From: Undaria pinnatifida
Taxonomy: Eukaryota > Sar > Phaeophyceae > Laminariales > Alariaceae
Length of the DNA stretch: 64,000 nt
Assembly: GCA_012845835.1 (NCBI GenBank)
Contig: JABAKD010000006.1
Coordinates: forward strand, 9,762,692-9,826,691
Direction of reading: 5' to 3'
In this document: positions 17,101-28,370 of the stretch, piece by piece
Layout of the letters: each line of letters opens with the position of its first letter
How positions within the stretch are numbered: the stretch's first letter is position 1
Program-made: the position numbers and the translations under genes
The notes under the pieces: generated by a model
The model's input: the letters and a program-made list of their open reading frames with translations, nothing else
Database searches by the model: none
Told to the model about the DNA's origin: nothing

Positions 17101-18630
17101 CCGGACTATACACAACGACGTCACCACGCACCCTCGTCCGTGCTGACTCTTGTCGTAGAGATATAGAAGTTACGTCGTCACAGACCCTGATAAATGTGTG
17201 AACTTGTACTATTTATGTAAAAGAGTATCAGGGCTCAGGTTAACGAAGACGTCGGAAAAAAAATGATTCGATTTTTTCATTTTTTTTATAAAAAATTCAC
17301 GAAAAGTTTAACTCTGGTTCTCATCAAGGAACGGCGTAGTGCTTTCCAAAATAATAAAACGCAAAAGGATCAACGAACATCCGTTAGCAACGACCGAGGC
17401 GGGCGATGTCTCGCGTCGTCTCCGGAGCGCCGTGGTTAGCGGAAGATTGTTTTGGCCGGCAGTGGCTAGGAGGATATAGCTCTAGGCGTTTCTTAGATGG
17501 GCTGGCGCCACCCCGCCACCCGACAAGGGCAGCGGAGACGGTGATATAACGTCCGAACTTCTGAGCGAAATCGTGATGTGTTAGTTGATCGAGTGTAACT
17601 TTTGAGGTGCAGGGCGACCAAAACCTTGGTTTGCGAGGCGGTGTCGCTACTTTTGAAGCCTCTCCGGCGGTCTACGCTGTACTAAGGATCTTGGGAGGCC
17701 GCATTTACCTGCTCCCGTGGTTCTACTTTTCGCAATAGTGGCTTCTCGCCTCTCACTCAGGCGACGAAATGCCACCAATTTGCGTGGCCGGCTTCGGTTA
17801 CGTAGAACTCGACACGTCTAGGGAGCTCAGTTAACCAGTTGGCCGCCCGGATCGTTGTAGCGCAGTGGGTTGTTCGGGTTTGGGAGCAGAAAGCACTTCC
17901 TCGTCGGATAGAGGTATGGGCGTAGACTCAACCTACCCCCTAGCCATAACCCTAGCCCTGACACTAACCCTGACCCAAGCCCTCGAGGTTGCATGCTCTC
18001 CCGCTGTGAGAGAGTGCTCGTTGCCAATTTATGTTGACGGCGATGTGGTGTCGCTGGGACCATCTTTCGAGACGTGGTAGCCTTACCCGCTCATGTACGA
18101 ATGCATTTTTAAACGGACTGGGGCGAAAGCTGGAGCCCAGTTCCTTCTGAACAAAATAATGTGCCCAAATTGGTCAGGCTGTCACGTCTTAAGCGATAAC
18201 TCTGGACTGCCATATCGCATCACCGACCCACAAACTCGACAGCGAAAACTGTCGGGGTTGTTGAACATGCTGCCTCGAAGGTCTGACACCACGTCGCGTC
18301 CTGGTTACGGATGAAACACCGCGTGACGGAATTTTAGGTGGTCTGTGCTGAAGCATAGGCTCTTCTGTTTTGGCAGTAAACAAAATTGGCTCCAGGTCTG
18401 CCAACGGGGATGGTGATAATCACGACTACATTGGCGTTATTCAATCCACGACCACGGCGGCGATTCGGAGCCATGCTGGCAGGGGAGCAACACAATTTTT
18501 CTGAGTTTCCCCCCTTCCCATCCAGCTTGCTAAAGAGCCCTTTCAAAAAACTGATTCCGATAAAAACATTTATTGTCACGCTGGAGGCAAAACACCCCGT
18601 TGGCCTAGGTTTACAATGAATATCAAGGCA
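17101..18630. other. Intergenic, nothing assigned
   Basis: There are no recognised repeats or coding exons. At 17937-17990 there are scattered CCCTAA/CCCTGA units that resemble degenerate telomere-type repeats but do not form a clean array. Confidence 0.4.
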
Positions 18631-19160
18631 ATATATACACCTGCGTTTAGAAAACCCCTACATATATGCGACCCTAAAGCCCCCCCGCCCCCGCCCCCTA
18701 CTCACCCCCCCCGCCTCCCACACAAGAAGGAATCATAGTTCCACGGAAAAATTGAGCTGGCCCATCTGTCCCTCGCCCCCTCCCCCAACTCCCGTTCTCG
18801 TGTATTGATAAAAATCAGGACCCCACGTCCTTCAAAACTCCGCCCTCCCCTCACCGGTTATTCGACTTGCAGTGATTCACTTGATAAACTGATGCATTTC
18901 CTTCCACAGCTGTCAGATTTTGCCCCCCTCAGAAACGGGTTTTATTGTCTCCGCGCACAAACTGCCTTTGAACATCACCCTGTTGACCCTGATGGCTACA
19001 CATTAGTTTCAAGGGGAGTCGCCGACCTAAATGTCTTGAAAATGAGAACACACAACCCGTAATGGGCGCGATCGGAGTATCACACACAGCTTGCAAAGAT
19101 GAGTTTCGACAAAATATTTGATGTCACAGCACAGCTGGAGTGTATTCAAACTTTTATAAT
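18631..19160 (+). repeat. Family E element
   Basis: The familiar order is present: C-rich part, TTCCACGGAAAAATTGAGCT, GATAAAAATCAGGACCCCAC, TTATTCGACTTGCAGTGATT, TGATAAACTGATGCATTTCC, CAGAAACGGGTTTTATTGTC, CCCTGTTGACCCTGATGGCT, GTCGCCGACC, GATCGGAGTATCACACACAG, and a terminus with a small duplication (CACAGCACAGCTGGAGTG). It is followed by an AT-rich palindromic stretch (ACTATAGTCTTTAGTCTATA). Confidence 0.7.
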
Positions 19161-19295
19161 ATAGACTATAGTCTTTAGTCTATATTCTGTATGTATAGTC
19201 TATAAATACTAAATATATGTTTATATAAATCGAAAGTATTTTGCGTTGATAATGAGCCCCGTCATTCCGAAACCATTTCAGACGAAAATTGCGTA

Positions 19296-20092
19296 GTACC
19301 TCTATCGTAGCCGGCGTCGATAGAGGTACTAAGCACTTTCATATTTCGGAGGATCTTCGCTGGAGGGTCCCCGGTGAAGTAACCAATTCTATCCCATGGC
19401 ATACTACAGGTATGCACAACGAAAGTCACAGGGAAAAAAAAAAAAAAAAAAACAGAAAAAACTTACAAACGCGTTTTGGACCTGGTATGGGTTAAGGCTG
19501 CCGTGTGTTCGTGTATTAGACTATAGCTTCAGATCGAAAGATCTATCTCTATCGTAGTAGCATGTGTTGCCGGGTTTCAGGCCTTCCGTAACACTTCCGA
19601 CGGTGGAAGCGTCACGACGACGTAGTCGTCATTTGAGGTGACGCCTCGTACGGGGGCTGTTTAGAGCCGTCTCGTGGTTTGATTCGGGACTTGTACTTGG
19701 AGTTTGAGTACGGGGTAAGGATGTGGAAAGAGGATGGGGAAAGGTCGGGGGTAAAAGGCTAAGCTACTGGAGCATATTCCGAGGGCTGCGAGAGCTGCAG
19801 CGAACAAATCTGCGTAGGTTTGCCGTGGTGTACCCCTAGGGGTAGGGTGTGAACACAGAGCTGCAGGACTTCGCCGTCGTTGCAAGTTGACCTATGCGGG
19901 AGTTAGCTGGTGCGCTGGAGAGAACGGGCGCGTCAGAGAAGAGGGAACAACTTCATAACTAAGAGTACAAGGAAAATCACGTGAAAACGTATAAACAAGT
20001 TTCGGACGATTTTTGTATACGGAAGCCTGTCACTCGGACACCGATATGGGTCGGAAGTGCTACAGTACCTCTATCGTAGTACGCGTCGTCTC
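19296..20092. mobile_element. Possible family A-type element with long interior, and a palindromic TIR junction
   Basis: TAGTACCTCTATCG (19296) and CGATAGAGGTACTA (to 19332) are a perfect 14 bp inverted repeat around TAGCCGGCGT. A matching right end AGTACCTCTATCGTAGTACG occurs at 20067-20086, so 19316-20092 could be one element of about 775 bp with family A-like termini. An internal CTATCTCTATCGTAGTAGCA at 19544 makes other reconstructions possible. No ORF of interest is present. Confidence 0.4.
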
Positions 20093-20379
20093 CCATAGCA
20101 GTCAGCTTGCTAGAGAGTCATCCCGCCATAGGGTTATACCTGGTACAGCGGAACGTTCTGAGCTCCAAACACATAAAAGAGCTCAATGAACATATATCAC
20201 CCGAACCGTGACTACCAAGCAAAGCGAAGGCATTCACTCGTGCAATCCGACCAAGACTTCTCTGCGCTAGTCCTAAAACAAGTGTAGTCGATGAAGTAAC
20301 AGGCTGACGGGAGATCCTCGCTTTAGAAGCTCAAACCGGGTAGAAGGGCAACGAAGTATTCGGCAGAAAAAGTGCAACC

Positions 20380-20485
20380 CTGCCGTGGGATGACTCAAGA
20401 TTACAAAAAAAGGGGAGATAACTATCATCACCACGGCTTGTCCAGATGCTGGAAAGTATTTGTGCGTAGAAAAAAGAAAACAACA
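20380..20485 (+). mobile_element. SINE 3' fragment
   Basis: CACCACGGCTTGTCCAGATG and CTGGAAAGTATTTGTGCGTA, followed by an A-rich AGAAAACAACAAAAAAC tail, match the 3' end of the tRNA-derived SINE (CCACGGCTTGTCCAGAAGCTGG). The tRNA-like head is missing. Confidence 0.55.
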
Positions 20486-20802
20486 AAAAACGGGACGTAA
20501 ATGGTCAAACAAAAGAAGAAACGCCCGCCGAGGCAAGGCGGAAAACTAGAGCTGTCAATATCGCGGAGTATACTACTCGTATCATAGGTCTATGGGTGCA
20601 GCCTGGCGTGGTAGTAACAGCAACCGCCGGTAGGTACAACACTTCTCCTTCGGCCTGCCCCGTCCTTGGGGTGGGCCGAAGAAGCCCGCGAGGACCTGCA
20701 GCGGTCTAGCGGCAGTCACACGGGCATCGAGCCTCGGGCTGGGTAGAGAGGGAACCTTGCGCGGTCTGGCTAGTGAACTGCTCACTCTAAGGACCGCGTG
20801 GG

Positions 20803-21357
20803 GTGGTGGTGATGGGTTTTCTTTTTAACCCCGACGCCGAGGAGTTCATCCCCGGGGCAGGACGGGTACATCACCACAGCAGAGAGGGCAGCGTGGGCAG
20901 CTTGGGGAGTGGAGAGGCTGGCCACCGCGTGGGTACGCATGCACGACAGGAAGGATGGGAGTGTCGGCGTTGGCTGGGACGGCTGCACCCAGCCAGCGGA
21001 AACCAAGGCGCGAACCGGGCTACGAAACGGAGAGCCACAATCATCACATTAATAGAGAGAAAAAAGAAACAACAGAAACAGAAACGGAGGAGGGGACGAG
21101 CCTCTCGTCGGCTGGCTGAGAAAGCAGCACGCGAGACTCGTAAGAGACGGAAGGCGGCACTTGTGGCGGTAGCGACCTACAACGTGCGTACCCTGGCCGT
21201 AAAGGGGAAGAACGGGTATGGGCATGACGAGCGTGTACTGGCGAAAGGCCAGCAACTCGGCTGTGACTTCATTGGCCTGCAGGAAACTCGACGGCCCGGC
21301 AACACGAGATTCAGTGCAGCTGGATACCAAGTTTTTTGCTCAGGTATTTTGGCTTAA
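20803..21357 (+). pseudogene. LINE APE-type endonuclease N-terminal fragment
   Basis: This is a 184-codon ORF. The first 120 residues are basic and low in recognisable motifs. Residues from about 125 read V-A-T-Y-N-V-R-T-L-A, then H-D-E-R-V-L-A-K, C-D-F-I-G-L-Q-E-T-R-R, and end in a piece matching A-A-G-Y-x-V-F-C-S-G. The Y-N-V-R-T-L and G-L-Q-E-T motifs are those of the apurinic endonuclease-like domain that nicks target DNA in non-LTR retrotransposons. The catalytic core beyond the first motifs, and all of the RT, are missing, so this copy cannot be autonomous. Confidence 0.7.
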
Positions 21358-21780
21358 TGATGAAGAACACAAAGGGGGGAGGGGGGGAAACAGGAGGAGT
21401 AAAAGGAAAGCCGTCCAAGGGAATGGGGGCAGGGGGGGCAACAGGAGGAATAGAAGGGAGACCGCGGTGGACGAAGGCAGGAAGGAGATGGCAGACAGGG
21501 TAGCAAGGTACCAGGCCGACTAGTAGGTACATAGCACTTTTCGTCTTTTTCTGGGGTATTTTTTTCCCCTTTGTTCCCTCCTTCCGTGTCCAGGTTTTTG
21601 GCTCGTGTTCGGATTATCTTATTTTGGTTTTACTTTACTTTATTTTATTTCATTTTATTATGTTTCTTTTCCGAGCTTTGGCTCTCATTTCCGGTTGGGT
21701 TGTTTCTTCGATTTCCCCTTCATTTTGTTTGTTTCATTTTTTGTTTTATTTTTATCTTTGTTTTTATTTGTTTCCTTATT

Positions 21781-21818
21781 TTGTTTTTGTTTTTTGTTTT
21801 TGTTTTTGTTTTTGTTTA
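21781..21818. repeat. (TTTTTG)n microsatellite
   Basis: Tandem GTTTTT/TTTTTG units lie inside the T-rich 3' UTR of the internally deleted LINE. The Phe-rich and Lys/Asn-rich ORFs across it are artefacts of the repeat. Confidence 0.7.
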
Positions 21819-22068
21819 TTTCGTATTTCTCCCTTCCAATGTATTTCTGTTGCTGACGTATGTATGTTGTGCCTGTCGTACCCAGTACTAGGGCATGACA
21901 TTGCGTTGTCGAATGCATTACGATGCATTATCTCTGTGTCGTAGCTTGTGACCACAGAGCTGATCTTTCTAGGGTGAAGAATCAGTACGGACACTGGGTT
22001 TGCTGGATGTCGACGAGTAGAAGAACGGTTTAATGTGAAGAACACACACACACACATACACACACAAC

Positions 22069-25000
22069 CGTTCGCGCTGTCGTTGCCACCGCGGGAAATA
22101 AAGGATACGCCAACCATCAGTGCATTGTGAATACAACCGACACACGACATGTTTGAAAGTACATGGAAGTGTGGTGTATGGTGTACCGGGGTGGGGGTTG
22201 GGCACATTCGGCGGAGGAGAAAATATTGAGAGGGGAAATGCCGTTTTGTGGTTGGTCCAACCCCCTGAGGCCTGGTTGAAGAGTTCAAATTTCAACGCGT
22301 ATCATACGTATTATGCGCGTACGTATTATACGCATGTGTGCATCCGGGTGATTCTATGAACAGCAGTAGTACGCGACAGGCGTCAGGAACATGGAAATTA
22401 AGAACGTGAGGCTGGTGTATGGCTCATAAATAATAATTCGGGCTAAGATGCCGTGCTGAACTCAACGGGGGAAACAGGAGATAGAAGTCAAGAAGTGCAA
22501 GGGTTTATGCAGATAATAATTTTGCAAGATGCACTGCGCAGCACTTGAAAAACAACTGCCACACACTCCCCAACGTGGCACACCACAGCCTCGCCATCAA
22601 CATGTACAATCCGCCCGGAAATCGACCCTTCAACTGCTGCGGTAAATTTTCAAACCTATTTGATAATGTTTTCGCAGTGAAATTTGTTTTGATTTCAGAT
22701 TCCAAACTTTATCTACGCGAACAACAGGGCGGCGATGGGTGCGTGGGGTTTGCTGATCTAGAGCCAAACGCCGCAAAGCAGACCGCGGGGGTGGGACTGA
22801 GCTTTGGCCCACTTTTGCAGGATACTAGCCATACGATATCTCTTAGAAATTTGTGTTTGGCACCCTGCCGCGACAAAACAAAAATATTTGGAACATGTCT
22901 GTTCAAGAACTCGGAGAGAAGAAAAACACGCGGGACTGAAAAGAACAAACTGTAGTTTCTTACCGTATGTTTAGTAGTCAGTGTACGGCGGTCAACACCC
23001 TTTAGTCGATTACACGTGTTGTTCCCGTGGCCCAAATACTAAGAAAAACAATCGCAGGTCATTTTCCGGTGATGTCTAGACACACCCGCGTGAAAAAAAC
23101 AACAGACATGACACAACTGGTCTTTTCTTTGGAAAGTTGAGCGGCCACTCTATGCAAGACTGGCGGCCGGCGGCCGGCGTCGGCAGCTTGTGTAGCTGTA
23201 CTGAAGAACCGCGCGCGCCGATGATTGTGGATCCTTAAACTGTTACATTCCCCCTACGCCGTGCGACGATGCTGTTGCTTACTGCGGACTGTCGTATAGT
23301 ACATTTCATTCGACGGCAAACGCTCTCAACGCCGACCACCCGGCTGTGTCGTCCCTGGTAGTCTCAATCGCTCGTATCTACATGTTACCAACATAGCAGT
23401 ACTGTTGCCGAAGAGATGGTCTGGGAGGCCTGGCAGCTGTTGGAGAGACCTCCCAGTGTTTGGTTGATTGACACGGCCGGCGCCCTTTACCTGAGCGCTT
23501 CCCTCTCTTCGATGATCTTACCCATGCCCGTGGTGGAGGACTGATTGATTAGTCAACCCCACTTTCAAGGCGCCTTCATTGTCCGGGACAACACTCTTGA
23601 AAATTGAGTAGGATGGATTTTGGAGTTTGAAAAGGGTTATACACACCGACGGCCAGCTGCCCGTTGCACGTGTCTCTCTCTGCTTGAGAGATGGCGGATT
23701 TGTTTGAACAACAATACAACTACTACGCTCTGCTTCAAGCGCCTCCAAACACTAAGCGCGCCACGAGAGACTTAGCCCGCTTCTAAATGAGAAACTCGAC
23801 AGGTAGGTGCCATCTATGTCAAGTTATACGTGTAATGAACGTTTCCGTCGGGCACAGCGCTTTACAAACACGCATAGAGACCAAACCCAAATTGCCTTTT
23901 TCCTTACCAGGCGCTTCTCACAAGGCAGACCGCACAGACGGTACAATCAAAAATGTGTACTCTATCTGAATTCGTGCTCCAGCCTGTAGTCTAGGCTGTA
24001 GTATCTTCCAATGGCTATTGGTTTTGGACTGTTACTGCCACTAACACATGTGTGCACATACCCTCACCCAGCGGCTGCCACAAAGGTTAGATTTCATTTA
24101 ACGGTGGTGCTGTCGTGCCGTGCTCGTGAATCTGGTCTTCTCCCGTTGTCCACTGATATAGGTTTCTGGAGCTCCGCGTGGTCTACCTCGTCAGGCTCGA
24201 AGCTCTGAACTGGACTAGAAACTTCAATGCTTTCTGTAGATACTACTGTACGACGCCCCCGTACCCAACACGCCTACGAATTTCGTCGAAACCGCGAGTC
24301 TTGTGGTCAGAAAAAGCGAACCTGGGGGGTTTTGCTATCTGATAGTCTGAACGGGAGGCCTTCAGAGTTTGTTTGTTTCGGAGGAGCAAGGCAGTGTCCC
24401 GCGTCCTGGAAGGAGAATATGTAGAAACCAGTTTCTTTATCATTAAGTGCGGCCAAAAGTGGTCAGAACCGAGAACTGATGAGAGGGGGGCCGTGACGGC
24501 TGCCCGACGTACGTACTCCAACACCGAAGAAGAATGACTGCCGTTCTCTTGTAGACTGCAAGAAGAGTCAATCTAGTGAACGTATGCTGGGCCACAACCA
24601 CGCGAAACGCACTACCCAGCTTCGCTCAGACCCTCGCTGAAGCCACAACCTACCCATCCAACGGCAAATTGTACTGGATACCTTTCCGGTGTATTTTCAC
24701 TTCGACACAAGTCCAAACCAGTGAGTGGAGAATCTCTGGCTCAATCAAGTACGTCTACTGCTCTGCTCTGCCTACTACGTCTTCACAGGCTACAGCAGTC
24801 CTGCTGCGTACGTCCAGCGTTCTTACCCCACATGAGCGTTGAGTCATCCTCCTGTGAGAGGTGCCTCCAACCCTCCTGGGAAGGCTCTCCCGACGTCCCA
24901 AGTATCAAAATACGTGGCAAATAGTGGCCAAACCCATTATCAACACACTAACCCACGACCCCGACTCACCTTCGTCATACAAGAGCGACCGACGGAACAA

Positions 25001-25520
25001 CAATCGATATGTGAGTTTGTTGGCCAGGAAAAAAACTACAGCTAGTTTTCTGTCATGGAATACACGGGAAACAATGTATCACACACAATTAATAAATGCA
25101 AAATGTACCATCTATTAGAATGTACGCCAGGTATTTTTTTTTGTAGCTGGACAAAAATTCTCCATTCTGTAGCCTGCGGTTTTTTTTAACCACACTTTAG
25201 CTATACTGCTGTCGCCCGATAATCCGCCCTCCCCGTAAACCTGCAATATGACTTATCATGTGTTGCTCTGTAACCACCAATCTCCCCTAATTGATCGACT
25301 GGTTCAATCTCACTACAATCGGGTGTCTCTTTGTACATTTACCCCGACCCCACCTCCAGTTGATCGACAGGTTTTATAGCGCTGTAACCCCCGATCAACC
25401 CGGTTGACCGACTCGCAGTCGCGTTTCTCCGTAAGGTAACCGCCCCCCGCCCTGTTTTTCACTACTCCCAAGGATAGTGCATAGCTGTTCACGCTCTTCG
25501 CCCGCTCGTGTACGTGCCGT
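22069..25520. other. Intergenic, weak coding hints only
   Basis: No transposon ends or long ORFs can be supported. At 22700 a good acceptor (TTTTGATTTCAG) precedes a stretch open in two frames for 60-120 bp with coding-like composition, and at about 23474-23525 (minus) a short M-G-K-I-I-E-E-R-E-A-L frame runs into a GTAAAG donor. Neither can be tied to a gene. The rest shows nothing. Confidence 0.3.
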
Positions 25521-25521
25521 A

Positions 25522-25673
25522 TCACGCTCCTGGCTGGCCTCCGATGGTTGCCAGCGTTTCTTGGAGCAGGCGCTCGTTGTACTGCTCCCCCAGGTCCAGC
25601 ACCTTGAACGCATGCAGCAGGCTCTTGTTCTCCGCATCTCCCGGCGACACCGCCACCTTTGCAAGCTGCCACC
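25522..25673 (-). CDS. Orphan terminal exon of an unrecognised gene
   Basis: After an acceptor gacgagtacag the frame reads W-Q-L-A-K-V-A-V-S-P-G-D-A-E-N-K-S-L-L-H and continues A-F-K-V-L-D-L-G-E-Q-Y-N-E-R-L-L-Q-E-T-L, ending Q-P-G-A-stop (TGA at 25522-25524). Third positions are strongly G/C (GTG GCG GTG TCG CCG; CTG GAC CTG GGG GAG CAG TAC AAC GAG), unlike the surrounding sequence, and the predicted helix-rich, charged segment looks like real protein. I do not recognise the family. No upstream exons can be joined; the minus strand upstream is occupied by a decayed Ty3/gypsy fragment, so this may be a gene remnant or an exon of a gene with a long intron. Confidence 0.4.
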
Positions 25674-25811
25674 CTGTACTCGTCGTAGCATAGTATATGT
25701 GCGGGCTGGCAATGTCAGGTAAATTGAACCCGGTCTTCCTCGGTCATCGCAGCAAATTTCAATAGCCATACCATACGCGAATATCATCTTTTTCGCGGGC
25801 AATGACAATTT

Positions 25812-26290
25812 TCCACTTGGAATCAATTCTTAAGCATTTTGCGTTTCCGTCCTCCAGTCTTGAACAGGTTCTCCCGCCCAGTGTCTGATTACGTAGTTGT
25901 CATGCTGGTGTAGATCCTCCTCGTGTTTCCACGAAGTTTGAACTAGATTGTCCCAGTATGTGAGGTATTGCATTGCAATCGTTCCACCTATGCCCCTCGT
26001 CGACCAGTGTTTTGCATTTCTAGCGCGACATCACTTGATAGGTGTCTGGCTCTGTGGTCACATATTCAGTCGTTAGGTGGAACGATGGAGACAGCTCTGA
26101 GTACGTGATAAGAATCAAGTTCCTCAGGGCCCAAGGCAAGAATTTCTTGGGGGTTGCTCCGTCAGGACGGTTGTACCCCTTCTTGCACCGTTTGAACGAC
26201 ACTCTCGCGAAATTTTCAAGACACAGCTTAGCGTTCGTGGCAAGTCTTTCGATGTATGGTAGCAAGTCTTGCGACGTCTGCTAGCACGAT
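25812..26290 (-). pseudogene. Decayed Ty3/gypsy-type integrase C-terminus with chromodomain
   Basis: On the minus strand one frame (from about 26265) ends D-T-Y-Q-V-M-S-R at a stop near 26020. After a one-frame shift it continues I-A-M-Q-Y-L-T-Y-W-D-N, then S-W-K-H-E-E-D-L-H, then Y-V-I-R-H-W, and stops at TAA. The spacing Y-L-x-Y-W ... S-W-x-x-E-x-x-L ... V-I-x-x-W is that of the chromodomain found at the end of chromovirus (Ty3/gypsy) integrases. The frameshift and stop make it inactive. No LTRs or RT motifs were found nearby, and the upstream half is not recognisable by eye. Confidence 0.45.
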
Positions 26291-27060
26291 GACCGATGGT
26301 TACAATGTAGAAGTAAGTATTTGTTTCGCTCCTTCATTGATAATTCACCCCAGCAGAAGCATCATCAGAACAATAAAGTAAGCTTGGCACCGTTCTCACC
26401 CAGAAACAAGTGGAACGTCATCAATAATCGTGCTAAGATTTTCCACCCAACAATTAACTTAGTGACCGAGTCATCAACGGCACACACATGAGGGTCATCC
26501 CACGGTATGGGTTGCAGTTGTATGATTGCGCCAAAAAAATCCTGGGTTGAGTTCCTCATGTGAGGAACTGCAGGTCAATGAAGTAATTTCACGAGTGAGT
26601 ACATTATACCTTTGGACTAAGGCATAGAAGCTTGGTCGGGCTGTGCGAACGAAGGCCTTCCAAGTCATTTCTTCGGGTGAGATATGGAGTTACTCATGTC
26701 AGGAGTGATGGGGCTTTCTGATGCTGCAAGCCCACCGTGGGATGGCTCACACATAAACCCTATGTTCCAATCAACAACCAGACTCTCAAAGAAAAGGTAC
26801 ACTCTCGACATGACGAAACTTGTGCTATTACTCTCTGCTGATCAACCACACGCCCCAGAACTATCTACTTGTGTCCGACGTCGTTCGTGCGATTCTCGTG
26901 CCGCGTTCGCTCCTTTAGCCCCAATGCGAACGATCATCCTCCATTGTGTGCTTCCCCTTGATCTTGCGGTGCCTATTTGGTGCGCAATATTTTCTTGTAG
27001 CCGCTAGATTAACTCACTAGCTCGCGCTGATTGCGCTGTTTCAAACCAGTCGCAACATTT
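26291..27060. other. Intergenic, nothing assigned
   Basis: Short ORFs on both strands (up to 107 codons) carry no motif I know. It could be further remains of the Ty3/gypsy element on the minus strand, but I cannot show it. Confidence 0.3.
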
Positions 27061-28200
27061 CTTGTTTCGCCTTTTTCTTTTAGATATCTCGCTGTCTCCT
27101 GTGCTGCCCTGCTGCCTCCTTTCCCCTCGATCTTGTAGTTTAGCGGGGCCCGTGCCGTACTTCTCACCCTCGACCCCCATCTCTTCTCTCCCTTTTCCTC
27201 CCCTGGGCGACTCATTTCCGCACACCCCCGACACACCGTGTCCGTTGCGAATCTGTTGTGGTTTATCTCATACTTTTTCTGCACCCCGCGGCGTCCCGAT
27301 CGCAGCCCCTTACCAACCCTTTTTTCCCCCCATCCCATTGCCCTTTCCTGGACGTGCGTAGCCCCTTCTTCGCAGCCTCTCCCTGCCCCTTCTGGTCGTG
27401 CCCAGGCCCATTTACCCACCCCCCCTCCCCCTCTTCCCCTCCGCCTATTCTGTCCGCCCGTGGAGCAAGGCTACGATAGGGGGGGTCATTTTTGGGACAT
27501 TGGTTTCGCAGTGACTTGGGGCCACTCGCTCTGGTGACCCACCTGTTCTTTTTCGACCTTATGGGTTTAGTGCTGGTCTAGGCTTGGAACATGAGTCCGC
27601 TGTGAAACAGTAAGTGCAGCGCGGCGCCAATAAAATTGTACCCTACATTTGTGTCGGCCGTGAGGTACAGAGTCCCTCGTGCGAGTGGTTGAACCCGAGA
27701 GTGAAAACCAGCGCACATCCCTTACCGTAGCCTTGTTCCGGGCGTGGTTTCTTCCAGATAACCTTTCTTGTCCTCCGGGTCGGGCGCAGTCCCATCCCCT
27801 CCTCGCGGATTCACTACCTCCACCACGACCCCCCCCGCAGCGGAAGGTTCCACCCCTGCCCCCTCGTACCGGTCGCGCACAACGCTTTTTTCCCCCCACC
27901 TCCCTTTCCCATTGGTTTGCACCCCCTCTTGCCGCCCGCACTCCGTCTAGTTTCCCCCCTCTTTCCTGCCCTCTCCGCCACTGAACATCCACCCTTCTTG
28001 CGCGACCCCCTTGCCGCGCAGAGTTTCTTCTTGTTAAGCTCCGCGCGTTTGACGGCGAGCGCTTTTATCCCGTTTCCAAGGGCGAACCTCACCTGGCTGT
28101 ACCCCCCCCCTTTTTGGCACGCTTCATTTGCTCCTACGAGCGTAGTGGCCCTTCCTTGCGCCCCCCCCTTGGCACCCAATCTTCTCCGCTGGACTTCCAC
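27060..28200. repeat. Pyrimidine-rich low-complexity region
   Basis: The plus strand is dominated by C and T runs (CCTCCTTTCCCCTCG, CCCCCCCTCCCCCTCTTCCC and similar), interrupted by one family C transposon. The ORFs reading through it are Pro/Ser-rich on one strand and Gly/Arg-rich on the other, as expected from composition. I do not call a gene here. Confidence 0.6.
27466..27740. mobile_element. Family C MITE, copy 4
   Basis: The left end GCAAGGCTACGATAGGGGGG and right end CTTACCGTAGCCTTGTTCC form inverted repeats extending to AAGGCTACG/CGTAGCCTT. It contains CAGTGACTTGGGGCCACTCG and GAGGTACAGAGTCCCTCGTG with CGAGTGGTTGAACCCG, the family subterminal blocks. The central palindrome is degraded in this copy. 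Confidence 0.75.
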
Positions 28201-28370
28201 CTAGATTTAGGACCAACACCAATAACGCTCTCCATACGCGGTGTACCTACGTTGACATTTCCCACATGTTATTGGTGCTAAAAGCAACGCCGCCCAGAGT
28301 GGCATTGAATCGTGCGTGGGCTCTTCTCACGTGCTACATTCTGTATCGTCCCTTCTTCTCATACCGTGTG

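Larger units (their letters stand above)
20586..22068 (+). mobile_element. Internally deleted LINE (APE N-terminus joined to 3' UTR)
   Basis: A GC-rich leader precedes an ORF with an APE-type endonuclease start. At about 21350 the coding sequence breaks into G-rich sequence, a T-rich 3' UTR full of TTTTG units, GTGACCACAGAGCTGATC, and finally GGTTTAATGTGAAGAACACACACACA. That end parallels the LINE 3' end elsewhere in the window (ACTTAATGTGAGAACAACAAC). Both ends thus seem present while the reverse transcriptase is absent. The left boundary is approximate. Confidence 0.55.

Noticed and set aside
17937-17990. Telomere-like CCCTAA/CCCTGA units
   Set aside because: Irregular spacing and unit changes; too short and degenerate to call an interstitial telomeric array.
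27009-28204. Several overlapping 95-141 codon ORFs on both strands
   Set aside because: They are Pro/Ser-rich on one strand and Gly/Arg-rich on the other, as expected from the pyrimidine-rich sequence; there is no motif or splice structure.
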